The notes under the pieces: model-generated
What the model saw: the letters and a program-made list of their open reading frames with translations, nothing else
Databases searched by the model: none
Told to the model about the DNA's origin: nothing
Assembly: GCA_964510955.1 (NCBI GenBank)
Contig: CAZEDW010000038.1
Location: forward strand, 1-38,267
Source: JAFLCM01 sp964510955
GTDB lineage: Bacteria; Planctomycetota; Phycisphaerae; Phycisphaerales; UBA1924
Direction: 5' to 3'
Length of the DNA: 38,267 bases
Shown here: piece by piece, positions 23,827-32,275 of the stretch
How positions within the stretch are numbered: position 1 is the stretch's first letter
Layout of the letters: the number at the start of each line of letters is the position of its first letter
Translations under genes and position numbers: made by a program

Positions 23827-24771
23827 TCAGTCGTACAGGCCCGCGCTGTTGGGGAGCTGGGCCGGACGCAGGTTGATGGTGGTCTCGATGCGGCAGTTCG
23901 ACTGGGTCGTGTGCCGCTCGGCGAAGAAGAGCGTCAGGGTGTTGGTCTGGTCGGGCCGCATGTTGCTCAGGCGGTCGAGCGACACGGTCTGACTGGTGGC
24001 GCCGTGGACGCCGCCGATGTCGATCGCGAGCTTGCCGTTGATGAACACCCAGACGTCGTCGTCGCCGATGAAGGTGAACTTCTGGCCGGTGTTGGGCTTG
24101 TAGATGAACTCGGTGGCGAGCTCAAAGGTAAAACCGAAGTTCTTGGTCTGGCCCGAGGGGTTCCCGAACAGGTCGTTGTTGATCGGGAAGAACCCGCCGC
24201 GGCTGGCGTAGGTCGCGTCGGTTCGGTCGTCGAACACGTACATGTTCGTGCCCGCCTGGCGGACCAGCGACACGGGCACCTCCTTCGCCATGTTCACGCC
24301 GGGCGTGGTGCGGAACCACTGAGCAAACGTGGTGGCGCTGGTGATGCCGCCCGAGTCGGTCGAGCCCGTCCACGAGCCCGCGGTGTCCCCGAGCTGCTGG
24401 TTGTAGAGGCTGGGCATGATGTTGTTGCGGGCCGAGTCGCGCCACTCGCTGCTGACCTTTTTGCCCAGGCCGGTGAAGACGGGGCGCCCGTCGCGGTCGA
24501 GTTCGGACGCGATGTTCCCGGCGTAGTGGCCATAACCGCCCCTGGGGACCACCTCGAAGTCGGGGTGCCCGCCCGAGGCGCTGGCCCACTTGAAGTCGCG
24601 GCAGACGCCCGTCAGATTCAGGGTGGCGGGCAGGCTCGCGTAGGGGTCGGTGCCGCCGTCGCCCTTGGCCTTGTTGCCCGACATGAGCACGACGCAGGCC
24701 GCGGTCGCCAGACCGGCGGCGGTCAGCACGAACTTGGTCATCGAGTTCTCGTTACGCGGGGTACGGTCCAT
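23827..24771 (-). CDS. Fibro-slime domain secreted protein
   Basis: A 314-residue exported protein. The ATG at 24771 has GAGGAG seven bases upstream. A signal segment follows a short charged start (MTKFVLTAAGLATAACVVLM). The rest matches the fibro-slime domain: LPATLNLTGVCRDFKW, then GHPDFEV; FTFIGDDDVWVFINGKLAID, then IGGVHG; and the final LTLFFAERHTTQSNCRIETT segment. The second of these is the PA14-like part with the conserved DDDVWVFINGK loop. Fibro-slime domains occur in Dictyostelium surface proteins and in bacterial secreted proteins, where carbohydrate or matrix binding is suspected. There is no CTERM or dockerin. It is single-gene, with its own terminator. Confidence 0.88.
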   Translation of the reverse strand: MDRTPRNENSMTKFVLTAAGLATAACVVLMSGNKAKGDGGTDPYASLPATLNLTGVCRDFKWASASGGHPDFEVVPRGGYGHYAGNIASELDRDGRPVFTGLGKKVSSEWRDSARNNIMPSLYNQQLGDTAGSWTGSTDSGGITSATTFAQWFRTTPGVNMAKEVPVSLVRQAGTNMYVFDDRTDATYASRGGFFPINNDLFGNPSGQTKNFGFTFELATEFIYKPNTGQKFTFIGDDDVWVFINGKLAIDIGGVHGATSQTVSLDRLSNMRPDQTNTLTLFFAERHTTQSNCRIETTINLRPAQLPNSAGLYD

Positions 24772-25104
24772 GATTCGCTCCTCGCCGGAAAGGGGTACAG
24801 ACGTGCGATCCCGACCGCGTCGGCACAACGTCCGCGCGATCGCCACTGGGACCGCCTCTTTGGGCTGCTCCCGCCCCGGGCCGACGTGCGGCCCCGAGTC
24901 GGGCATTTCCAGATTCCATTACGCCCGACCCCGGGGCAAATCGGCAGGGCAGAAATGCGCAGCCCGGTGCGCGCCTGTGCCGATGATCCCGGTTGCAACG
25001 GCCTCTCCCCGCGTCACCCCGCCGGGCGGGCCGGTGCCGGCGCTATGATCGGACGTTCGGGCGCCGCGAACCCCGCGCACCGATTCAGGAGAGGGCCACA
25101 GGGC
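24772..25104. other. Divergent intergenic region between the fibro-slime gene and murA
   Basis: Holds 333 bases without a gene. On the minus-strand side is the strong GAGGAG site of the fibro-slime gene. On the plus-strand side TATGAT at 25044-25049 is a possible -10 box for murA without a good -35, and AGGAG at 25087-25091 lies 13 bases before the murA ATG. CCCGAGTCGGG around 24898 is an odd-centred palindrome that could be a binding site. The plus-strand open frame across this region is the spurious extension of murA. Confidence 0.4.
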
Positions 25105-26439
25105 ATGGACGCATTTGTCATCCAGGGCGGGAACCGACTCAAGGGCCGCCTCCGCATCAACGGCTCAAAGAACGCGGCCCTGCCCCTCATGGCAGCCTGC
25201 CTGCTCACCGACCAGCCCGTGCACCTGCGCGGCGTGCCCCGGCTGGCGGACATCGCCAATCTGCGCAAGCTGCTCCTGGAACTGGGCGTGGGCCAGACCG
25301 ACCTCGCGTCCGCCGAGTCGGGGATGGACATCTCGTTCCGGGTTCAGGACCCCGGCAAGTGCCACGCCCCGTACGACATCGTCCGCACGATGCGGGCCAG
25401 CATCTGCGTGCTCGGCCCGCTTCTGGCCAAGCGCGGGCAGGCACGGGTCTCGATGCCCGGCGGGTGCGCCTTCGGCGACCGGCCCGTCGACCTGCACCTG
25501 CGGGGGCTTCGGGCCCTGGGAGCCGACATCTCGCTGGAGCAGGGCGACATCGTGGCCCGGGCGCCGATCTCGGGGCGGCTCAAAGGGGCGCGGGTTTTCC
25601 TGGGTGGGCCGTTCGGCTCGACCGTGCTGGGCACCGCCAACGTCATGTCCGCCGCCACCCTTGCCGAGGGCGTGACTGTCATCGAGTGCGCGGCGTGCGA
25701 GCCCGAAGTGGTGGACCTGGCCAATCTTCTCAACTCGATGGGGGCCCATGTCCGCGGCGCGGGCACTCCCCGGATCGTCGTCGAAGGCGTGAGCGAGCTT
25801 CATGGGGCGACGCACACGGTGATCGCCGACCGGATCGAGGCCGGCACCTACATGATGGCCGCCGCCATCACCAACGGGCACCTGACGCTCGAGAACGTGC
25901 CGATGGACGCGCTGATGGCGCTGATGGACGTGTTTGAATCGGTCGGCGTGCACGTGCGGACCCATGAGTCGTCCGGCGCCGATCCGATGTCGGCCACCGT
26001 CGAGATTTCCTCCGACCGCGTGCTGCGGCCAGCCCATGTCACGACCCAGCCGCACCCGGGGTTCCCAACCGACCTGCAGGCCCAGACGATGGCGCTGCTG
26101 TGCCTGGCGCACGGCAACAGCGTCGTCACCGAGCGGATCTACCAAGAGCGGTTCCTGCACGTCGCCGAGCTCTCGCGCATGGGCGCGCAGCTGTTCCGGC
26201 AGGGCCCGACCGTGGTGGTGAGCGGCGTGCGCGAGCTGGTCGGCGCGCCCGTGATGGCCAGCGATCTCCGCGCCAGCGCTTCGCTCATCCTGGCGGGCTT
26301 GGCCGCGAGCGGACGCACGATCGTGCGCCGCGTCTACCACCTCGACCGCGGCTACGAGAAAATGGAGGATCGCCTGAAGCTGCTCGGCGCCGACATCGCC
26401 CGAGTTGACGACCGCGACCTTCCCGCCGGCGATGAGTGA
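25105..26439 (+). CDS. murA: UDP-N-acetylglucosamine 1-carboxyvinyltransferase
   Basis: Transfers enolpyruvate from PEP to UDP-GlcNAc, the first committed step of peptidoglycan synthesis in the cytoplasm. The 444-residue product starts MDAFVIQGGNRLKGRLRING and continues with the conserved SKNAALPL. Cys121 in VSMPGGCAFGDRPVDLHLRG is the catalytic Cys; its presence predicts fosfomycin sensitivity of the enzyme. GTYMMAAAITNG, PHPGFPTDLQAQTMALL with the catalytic Asp, and DLRASASLILAGLAA follow. The open frame extends 445 codons upstream to 23770, but that part is antisense to the fibro-slime gene. The gene supports a peptidoglycan wall in this lineage. Confidence 0.97.
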   Translation: MDAFVIQGGNRLKGRLRINGSKNAALPLMAACLLTDQPVHLRGVPRLADIANLRKLLLELGVGQTDLASAESGMDISFRVQDPGKCHAPYDIVRTMRASICVLGPLLAKRGQARVSMPGGCAFGDRPVDLHLRGLRALGADISLEQGDIVARAPISGRLKGARVFLGGPFGSTVLGTANVMSAATLAEGVTVIECAACEPEVVDLANLLNSMGAHVRGAGTPRIVVEGVSELHGATHTVIADRIEAGTYMMAAAITNGHLTLENVPMDALMALMDVFESVGVHVRTHESSGADPMSATVEISSDRVLRPAHVTTQPHPGFPTDLQAQTMALLCLAHGNSVVTERIYQERFLHVAELSRMGAQLFRQGPTVVVSGVRELVGAPVMASDLRASASLILAGLAASGRTIVRRVYHLDRGYEKMEDRLKLLGADIARVDDRDLPAGDE

Positions 26440-26495
26440 GCTGATGCGGGCCGGGGGGCCGAACCACCGACGTTGACGGCTGGTACAGTGCGGGC

Positions 26496-27896
26496 GTGAC
26501 CCCTGTTCGCACATGGAGCCTGGTATGGGTGTACGCCGGCGCGATGCTGCTGGGCGGCGTTGTCGGGCGTCTGCCGCTCATGATCGCAGGGCTGGGTTGG
26601 GATTCGTTCCCTGCTTGGATGGGGAGCCTCGTCGGCGTGGTGGCGTCGGTGCTGGTGCTGACGCGGTGGGTGGCGATGCGCTCTGACGAGATCGCCGACA
26701 CCGCCGCCGCCATGGCCCGCGCCGAGCCGCCCCCGCGTTTGGACACGCCCCGGGTGCGCGAGCTCGCCCGCCTGCTGACCGAGCTCTACGACCTCAGCGC
26801 CGCCCAAGATTCGCTCCGCGCACGCCAGAGGCACCTGGCGCAGGAGCAGGACGCGCTGCTGGACGCGACCGACGGCGGGGTCGTGGTGCTCGACCGCGAG
26901 CAGCGGGTCATGAGCATAAACCGCACTGCCGAGAAGATGCTGAGCGTCAGCGGAAGGTCGGTCCGCGGCCTGCTGCTGCAGGAAGTCTCCCGCTACGCCT
27001 CGCTCCACCGTTTCGCCGCCGACGCCGTCGCCTCGGATGCACCGCTGTCCGAGGAGTTCCAACTGGAGGCTCCGGTCCCCGGCGGAGGTCGGATCGGCTT
27101 CTCCGTACGGGCCGCCGGACGGAGGCTGCTGGACGCCGACGGGAGGCCCCTGGGCGTGCTGCTGATGTTGACGGACATCACCCGTCTGCGCCGCCTCGAA
27201 GCGGTCCGTACCGATTTTGCGGCCAACGTCTCGCACGAGCTGAGGACGCCCATCACCAGCATCCGCGGGTACATTGACACGCTCGTCGATTCGCCGCCCG
27301 AAGACCCCGCACGGCTGCACGAGTTCCTGTCGGTCATCCAGCGCAACGCCCGGCGGCTGAGCGAGATCGTCGACGACATGCTCGACCTGACCAACCTCGA
27401 GCGGCCCGACGCCCCCAGCGAGCTGGACAAGCCGGCCACGGGCGTCGCCGACGTGGTGCGCGCCGCCGTCGCCTCCGAGGAGCCCCAGCGAGCCGCCAAG
27501 CGCGTGCCGGTCACGGTGGAAGTTCCCGAGGCGCTGGTCGCGCCGATGAACGGCCGGCTGATCGAGCAGGCGCTGCGGAACCTGATCTCCAACGCGATCC
27601 GCTACAGCCCGCCCGACGCGACCATCGTGATCACCGCCCGACCCGACAGGATGGCCGATGGTCGGGAGGCTGTCCGCGTGAGCGTTACCGACCGGGGTCC
27701 GGGCATCGCGCCCCAGCACCTACCGCGCATCTTTGAACGGTTCTACCGCGTGGACAAGGCCCGGAGCCGCGAGCACGGCGGAACCGGCTTGGGCCTGGCG
27801 ATCGTGAAGCACATCGCCCACGCCCACGCGGGCAAGGCCGGGGTCGAGAGCAGCGTCGGGCAAGGCAGCACCTTCTGGATCGCGCTGCCGGTTTGA
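26496..27896 (+). CDS. Membrane sensor histidine kinase (PhoR-like)
   Basis: A 466-residue kinase. Two membrane helices lie at about 8-31 and 42-58, with a loop of only about ten residues between them, so there is no real periplasmic sensor. A helical linker and a PAS domain (about 115-235; DATDGGVVVLDREQRVMSIN) lead to the HisKA segment FAANVSHELRTPITSIRGY with His247. The ATPase domain has the N box LIEQALRNLISNAIRYSP, G1 VTDRGPGIAP, the F box FERFYRVDKARS and G2 GGTGLGLAIVKHI. The start is a GTG 57 bases after murA. No response regulator is adjacent, so it is an orphan; PhoB-like partners are typical of this architecture. Confidence 0.94.
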   Translation: MTPVRTWSLVWVYAGAMLLGGVVGRLPLMIAGLGWDSFPAWMGSLVGVVASVLVLTRWVAMRSDEIADTAAAMARAEPPPRLDTPRVRELARLLTELYDLSAAQDSLRARQRHLAQEQDALLDATDGGVVVLDREQRVMSINRTAEKMLSVSGRSVRGLLLQEVSRYASLHRFAADAVASDAPLSEEFQLEAPVPGGGRIGFSVRAAGRRLLDADGRPLGVLLMLTDITRLRRLEAVRTDFAANVSHELRTPITSIRGYIDTLVDSPPEDPARLHEFLSVIQRNARRLSEIVDDMLDLTNLERPDAPSELDKPATGVADVVRAAVASEEPQRAAKRVPVTVEVPEALVAPMNGRLIEQALRNLISNAIRYSPPDATIVITARPDRMADGREAVRVSVTDRGPGIAPQHLPRIFERFYRVDKARSREHGGTGLGLAIVKHIAHAHAGKAGVESSVGQGSTFWIALPV

Positions 27897-28118
27897 CCGC
27901 CGGCAGGTCCGTTAAGTTCGGGGACGATCAGCCCCTCGCACCGTATTCGGGATTCCGCAGGCTGCGCCACCCAATTCTGGCCGATCCAACAGCCGTCAAC
28001 GCCGGGATGCCGGGCACCTCATAATCTGCTCCAGGAATGAACCTGCCGACGCCACGGCGGCGGCCCGGCGCGGCGGCCGAACCATTGGCGCTCCGCGGAC
28101 GCACTCGAGATCCTTTCC

Positions 28119-30572
28119 ATGATGAAGCTGCACAGCCTTTCAGTCATCGCGCTGCTCACGTTGTCCGTCGGGACGGCGCTCGGGCAGGCGCGGCTCAGCC
28201 CCGACCGGCTCTGGACCTATGTCGACGGCGCCCCCGCGGAACGTGCCGGCGAGCGCGCCTGGGTGCGCCCGCAGGTTGGACAGGCCTTGAAGCTCGACGC
28301 CCCGGCGATGCAGCGGCTGCTGGAGCGGGTGCCGATGGAGTTCTCGCCGCAGAGCGTGCTCGCGCCGGCGGTCATCGGGTTGCCGACGCCCGACGGTGGC
28401 TTCGCGAGGTTTTTGCTGGTTGAGTCGCCCGTCATGGCGCCGGAGCTGGCGGCGAAGTTCCCCGAGCTCAAGACCTATTCGGGCCAGGGCGTCGATGACC
28501 CCGCCGCGACGGTACGGCTGGACATGACCCCCCTGGGGTTCCACGCCCAGGTGCTGTCGCCCGGCGGGGCGTACTACATCGATCCGCGGAGCTTTGCCAA
28601 CACCGAGGACTACACCTCGTACTACAAGCGTGATTACGTCCGGCAGGACGCTTGGCAGTGCCTCTTTGACGAGAACGACGCGCCCGGTGCGCACGCCGGA
28701 ACCGGCGGCGCGCCCGGGGAACGCGCGGTCATCAACCTCCGCACCTACCGCACCGCCATCGGCGCCACCGGTGAGTTTTCGCAGTTCTACGGCGGAACGG
28801 TGCCCGGCTCCATGAACGGCATCGTCACCATCATCAACCGCGTCACCGGCGTCTATGAGACCGAGCTGGCCATCCGCCTCTCGCTCATCGCGAACAACTC
28901 GAGCATCGTCTTCACCGACGCCGTCACCGACGGTTACACCAACGCCAACGGCGGCACGATGCTGGGCGAGAATCAGTCCAAGCTCGATTCGATCATCGGC
29001 AACGCCAACTACGACATCGGTCACGTATTCTCGACGGGTGGCGGCGGTGTCGCGAACCTCGGCGTTGTCTGCGTCAGTGGCAGCAAGGCCCGGGGCGTCA
29101 CCGGTTCCACCGCGCCCATCGGCGACGCTTACTCCATCGATTACGTCGCCCACGAGATGGGGCACCAGTTCGGCGCCAACCACACCTTCAACAGCACCAG
29201 CAACGCCTGCGGCGGCGGCAACCGATCTGCCAGCCACGCTTACGAACCCGGCTCGGGCTCCACCATCATGGCCTACGCCGGCATCTGCTCGCCGGACGAC
29301 CTGCAGCCGCACTCCGACCCGTACTTCCACTCCGACAGCCTCGACGCGATCCTCTCGTTCAGCCGATCCGGCAGCGGCAACTCATGCCCCACGCAGTCGG
29401 CCACGGGCAACAGCGATCCCACCTGCACCGCCTCCGGGTCGTTCACCATCCCGATCAGCACCCCCTTCGCCCTCACAGCCTCGGGCACCGACCCCGAGGG
29501 CAACGCCCTGACCTACTGCTGGGAGCAGCGGAACCTCGGGGCCGCGTCGACGCTCGCCGCGGGGGACAACGGCACCAACCCCATCTTCCGCTCCTTCGCC
29601 GGCACCACCGACCCGACCCGCGTATTCCCCAAGCTCTCGGCGATCCTGAGCGGCGCCAACGCCTCATCGGGAGAGACACTGCCCACCACCAACCGCACGC
29701 TCACGTTCCGATGCGTTGCCCGCGATAACCGTGCCGGGGGCGGCGGGTTCGGCAACTCGGCCAACGTGTCGGTCACCAGCACCGCCAGCGCCGGCCCGTT
29801 CACCGTCACCGCTCCCAACACCGGCGGCTCGTTCGTGGCCGGCCCGCTGAACGTGACGTGGAATGTCGCCAACACCGCGGGTTCGCCCGTGAACTGCGCC
29901 AACGTCAGCATCCTGCTGTCAACCGATGGCGGCAACACGTTCCCCACGGTGCTGGCGGCCTCAACCCCCAACGACGGCGCGGAGACCGTCACGCTTCCCG
30001 CCGTCAGCACCAGCACCGCCCGCATCAAGGTCGCCGCGGTCGGCAACATCTTCTTTGACATCTGCAACGCGAACTTCACCATCACGCCCGTGCCGCCACC
30101 CGGGGCTTTCTCGCTGATCTCGCCCGCCACGGGGGCCTCCGGCGTGACGCTGCCGGTCACGCTCTCCTGGAACGCCTCCAGCGGCGCCACCGGGTACCAG
30201 GTGCTCATCGATTCCGAGGCCCTGTTCAATCCGCCCATCCTGCACGTCGCCAATACCGCCTCGACCAGCTACGTCGTGCCCGACGGCGTGCTGACGACCG
30301 ACACCACCTACTTCTGGCGCGTCATCGCGTCCAACACCGGTGCATCGACCATCGGCACGCCGAACGCCAGCCCGTTCACCACCGCGGCGCCGCCGCCCTG
30401 CCCGGGCGATCTCAACGGCGACCATACTGTCAACACGGTTGATCTCACGCTGCTGCTGGCGAGCTTCGGGAACGCCGTCACCCCCGGCTGCTGCGGCGAC
30501 CTGAACAACGACGGCTTCGTGAACACCGTTGACCTGACGCTGCTGCTGGCGCACTTCGGCGGGTCGTGCTGA
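28119..30572 (+). CDS. Secreted reprolysin-like (M12B) metallopeptidase with GC-type dockerin
   Basis: An 817-residue exported protease. The signal peptide ends ALG before QARLS. Residues 30-190 look like a propeptide. The catalytic domain has the metzincin zinc site HEMGHQFGANH at 345-355 (His345, Glu346, His349, His355) and the Met-turn IMAYAG at 383-388. Beta-rich domains follow. One starts near 430 (Cys-containing), another is PKD- or proprotein-like with PNTGGSFVAGPLNVTWNV, and a Fn3-like segment is marked by LSWNASSGATGYQVLIDSEA. Residues 761-817 are a paired dockerin module of exactly the same length as in the DNRLRE protein. Tandem ATGs open the gene. CATAAT at 28020-28025 is a possible -10 box. 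Confidence 0.9.
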   Translation: MMKLHSLSVIALLTLSVGTALGQARLSPDRLWTYVDGAPAERAGERAWVRPQVGQALKLDAPAMQRLLERVPMEFSPQSVLAPAVIGLPTPDGGFARFLLVESPVMAPELAAKFPELKTYSGQGVDDPAATVRLDMTPLGFHAQVLSPGGAYYIDPRSFANTEDYTSYYKRDYVRQDAWQCLFDENDAPGAHAGTGGAPGERAVINLRTYRTAIGATGEFSQFYGGTVPGSMNGIVTIINRVTGVYETELAIRLSLIANNSSIVFTDAVTDGYTNANGGTMLGENQSKLDSIIGNANYDIGHVFSTGGGGVANLGVVCVSGSKARGVTGSTAPIGDAYSIDYVAHEMGHQFGANHTFNSTSNACGGGNRSASHAYEPGSGSTIMAYAGICSPDDLQPHSDPYFHSDSLDAILSFSRSGSGNSCPTQSATGNSDPTCTASGSFTIPISTPFALTASGTDPEGNALTYCWEQRNLGAASTLAAGDNGTNPIFRSFAGTTDPTRVFPKLSAILSGANASSGETLPTTNRTLTFRCVARDNRAGGGGFGNSANVSVTSTASAGPFTVTAPNTGGSFVAGPLNVTWNVANTAGSPVNCANVSILLSTDGGNTFPTVLAASTPNDGAETVTLPAVSTSTARIKVAAVGNIFFDICNANFTITPVPPPGAFSLISPATGASGVTLPVTLSWNASSGATGYQVLIDSEALFNPPILHVANTASTSYVVPDGVLTTDTTYFWRVIASNTGASTIGTPNASPFTTAAPPPCPGDLNGDHTVNTVDLTLLLASFGNAVTPGCCGDLNNDGFVNTVDLTLLLAHFGGSC

Positions 30573-30665
30573 GGCTCCTGGGTTCCCCGCCGGTCTCTGA
30601 TGGTTTTGTGGTGCCGGGTCATCCATCGTGCGGCGCTCAACGTGCATGAGCCATCGCCCCGGGGT

Positions 30666-31289
30666 TCAGCCCTCGTCGAGGTCCGCGTCCTTCAACTCTC
30701 GGCTGATGGTGTAGGCGCCGCTCATCCACTTGCCCAGGTCGGCCATACGGCACCTCGATGAGCAGAACGGGCCCTCGGCGCCCACGGGCAGTTCCGCGCC
30801 GCACGTGCGGCAGGACGCGGGGGCTCCACCCACCCGGGTGATCCTGATCCGGCGCGTGTCGCCGCCGGCGTGCTCGATGACCACATCGATGCGGCGCGCC
30901 GGGAGCCTGCCGGCGATCCGGCCCGGCCACTCGACCGCGACCACCGCCGAGCCGTCGATCAGCCGTTCCCAGCCCAGCGCGTCGAGGTCGTCGGCGCCGC
31001 CGAGCCGGTAGGCGTCCACGTGAACGAGCGGGCAGCGTGCCGCGCCGGAGCCAGCGGCACGGTCGTACTCGTTCACGATTACAAATGTGGGGCTGCTGAC
31101 GGTGTCGGTCCGCAGGCCCAGCCCCTGGGCCAGGCCGCGCACGAACTGGGTCTTGCCGGCGCCGAGCTCGCCCTCGAGCGCGACGAAGCCGCCGGGCCTG
31201 AGCGTCTGCGCGAGACGTGCACCCAACGCGACGGTCTCGGCGGCGTCACGGGTCTGGTGTCCGCCGAACAATGGGGCGTCGGCGGTCAT
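30666..31289 (-). CDS. tsaE: TsaE-YacG fusion: tRNA t6A ATPase with zinc-ribbon tail
   Basis: A 207-residue soluble protein. Residues 1-150 are TsaE, the ATPase needed for N6-threonylcarbamoyl-A37 in tRNA: Walker A GELGAGKT at 40-47, SSPTFVIVNEY at 65-75, VHVDAYRLGG, and VAVEWPGRI with the conserved Trp. Residues 158-195 form a treble-clef zinc site, Cys160, Cys163, Cys176 and Cys180, followed by RMADLGKWMSGAYTIS. That matches YacG, the small gyrase-inhibitor family, which is normally a separate 60-residue protein. The start ATG overlaps the thiL stop (ATGA). Upstream in-frame codons to 31355 are inside thiL and are excluded. It is the last gene of waaA-proB-thiL-tsaE. Confidence 0.93.
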   Translation of the reverse strand: MTADAPLFGGHQTRDAAETVALGARLAQTLRPGGFVALEGELGAGKTQFVRGLAQGLGLRTDTVSSPTFVIVNEYDRAAGSGAARCPLVHVDAYRLGGADDLDALGWERLIDGSAVVAVEWPGRIAGRLPARRIDVVIEHAGGDTRRIRITRVGGAPASCRTCGAELPVGAEGPFCSSRCRMADLGKWMSGAYTISRELKDADLDEG

Positions 31290-32233
31290 GCTCCGTGCTC
31301 CCACCCGTGCTCGCTGACCTCGTGGGGGGCGCCCCGCTCGTCGATGACGAAGCACCCCTGGCCCTGCCCAACCTCGCCGATCACCGAGATGGGTGTGCCC
31401 GCGACTTGATCCGGCACTCGGGCGCCCCGGGCGACGGTGAAAAGGAGCTCGTAGTCCTCGCCGTCGGCGACCGCGTTGCGCCAGCCTTGGACACCGTCAT
31501 TCATTGGCAGGCGCGGGGCTTGGAGCGTGAATCGCACGCCCGACGCCTTGGCGACGCGCCCGGCGTCGCGGCCCAGGCCGTCGGAGAGGTCGATCATCGA
31601 CGTCAGCGCGGGGCCCAGCTGGTCGCACAGAGCAGCGCCCTCGGCGACGCGTGGCGTGAAGGACAGGTGCCGGGGTTCGGCGCCGCCGTTCCCCTTGGGC
31701 GGGAGCAGAAGTGAGCCGCCGAGGCGCCCAGTGACGCAGACCCGGTCGCCCGCGGCGGCGGTGCTCCGCAGCACCGGACCGCGCTGGGGGTGAGCCATGC
31801 CCAGCACTGTGACAGTGAGAACCAGCGGCCCGTCTGACGAGGCGATGTCGCCGCCGACCAGCGGGCAGCCGAAGTGGCGGGCCCAGTGGGCCATTCGGTC
31901 AAAGAGCTCATCAGCTCGGCTGAATCCGGTAGGCAGACACCCGGTGGCGAGCGCGAAGCGGGCTGTGCCGCCCATGGCGGCGATGTCGGAAACGCTGCGG
32001 GCCACGGCCTTGCGCGCGATCTGGTCGATGCTCGCGGTGCGCGGGTCGTAGTGGCGGCCCTCGACGAGGTGATCGACGGTGGCGAGCGTGAGGCCGCCGG
32101 TGAGGTCGAGGACGGCGCAGTCATCGCCGGGGCCGACGGCGATCCCCCGCCACCCTCCCCCGGCTGGTGTGCCCATGGCGCCGAGGTCGGCGGACCTGCG
32201 GTAGATGTGCTCGAGAAGCACGGATTCACGCAT
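31286..32233 (-). CDS. thiL: Thiamine-monophosphate kinase
   Basis: Phosphorylates thiamine monophosphate to the active cofactor thiamine diphosphate. The 315-residue product starts MRESVLLEHIYRR and shows VGPGDDCAVLDL, TVDHLVEGRHYDP, ARSVSDIAAMGG, LVGGDIASSDGP and the C-terminal MIDLSDGLGRDAGRVAKASG, all Mg-ATP or substrate contacts of the PurM/ThiL superfamily. A TTG eight codons upstream is possible but less likely. The ATG lies 42 bases after proB, and its stop overlaps tsaE by four bases. Confidence 0.95.
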   Translation of the reverse strand: MRESVLLEHIYRRSADLGAMGTPAGGGWRGIAVGPGDDCAVLDLTGGLTLATVDHLVEGRHYDPRTASIDQIARKAVARSVSDIAAMGGTARFALATGCLPTGFSRADELFDRMAHWARHFGCPLVGGDIASSDGPLVLTVTVLGMAHPQRGPVLRSTAAAGDRVCVTGRLGGSLLLPPKGNGGAEPRHLSFTPRVAEGAALCDQLGPALTSMIDLSDGLGRDAGRVAKASGVRFTLQAPRLPMNDGVQGWRNAVADGEDYELLFTVARGARVPDQVAGTPISVIGEVGQGQGCFVIDERGAPHEVSEHGWEHGA

Positions 32234-32275
32234 GGGGGAAGGGTATGCGCGCGGCAAACCGATACTGGGAGACTC

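Noticed and set aside
23770..25104. Upstream extension of murA
   Set aside because: It crosses the fibro-slime gene and its terminator on the other strand; MurA homology begins exactly at 25105.
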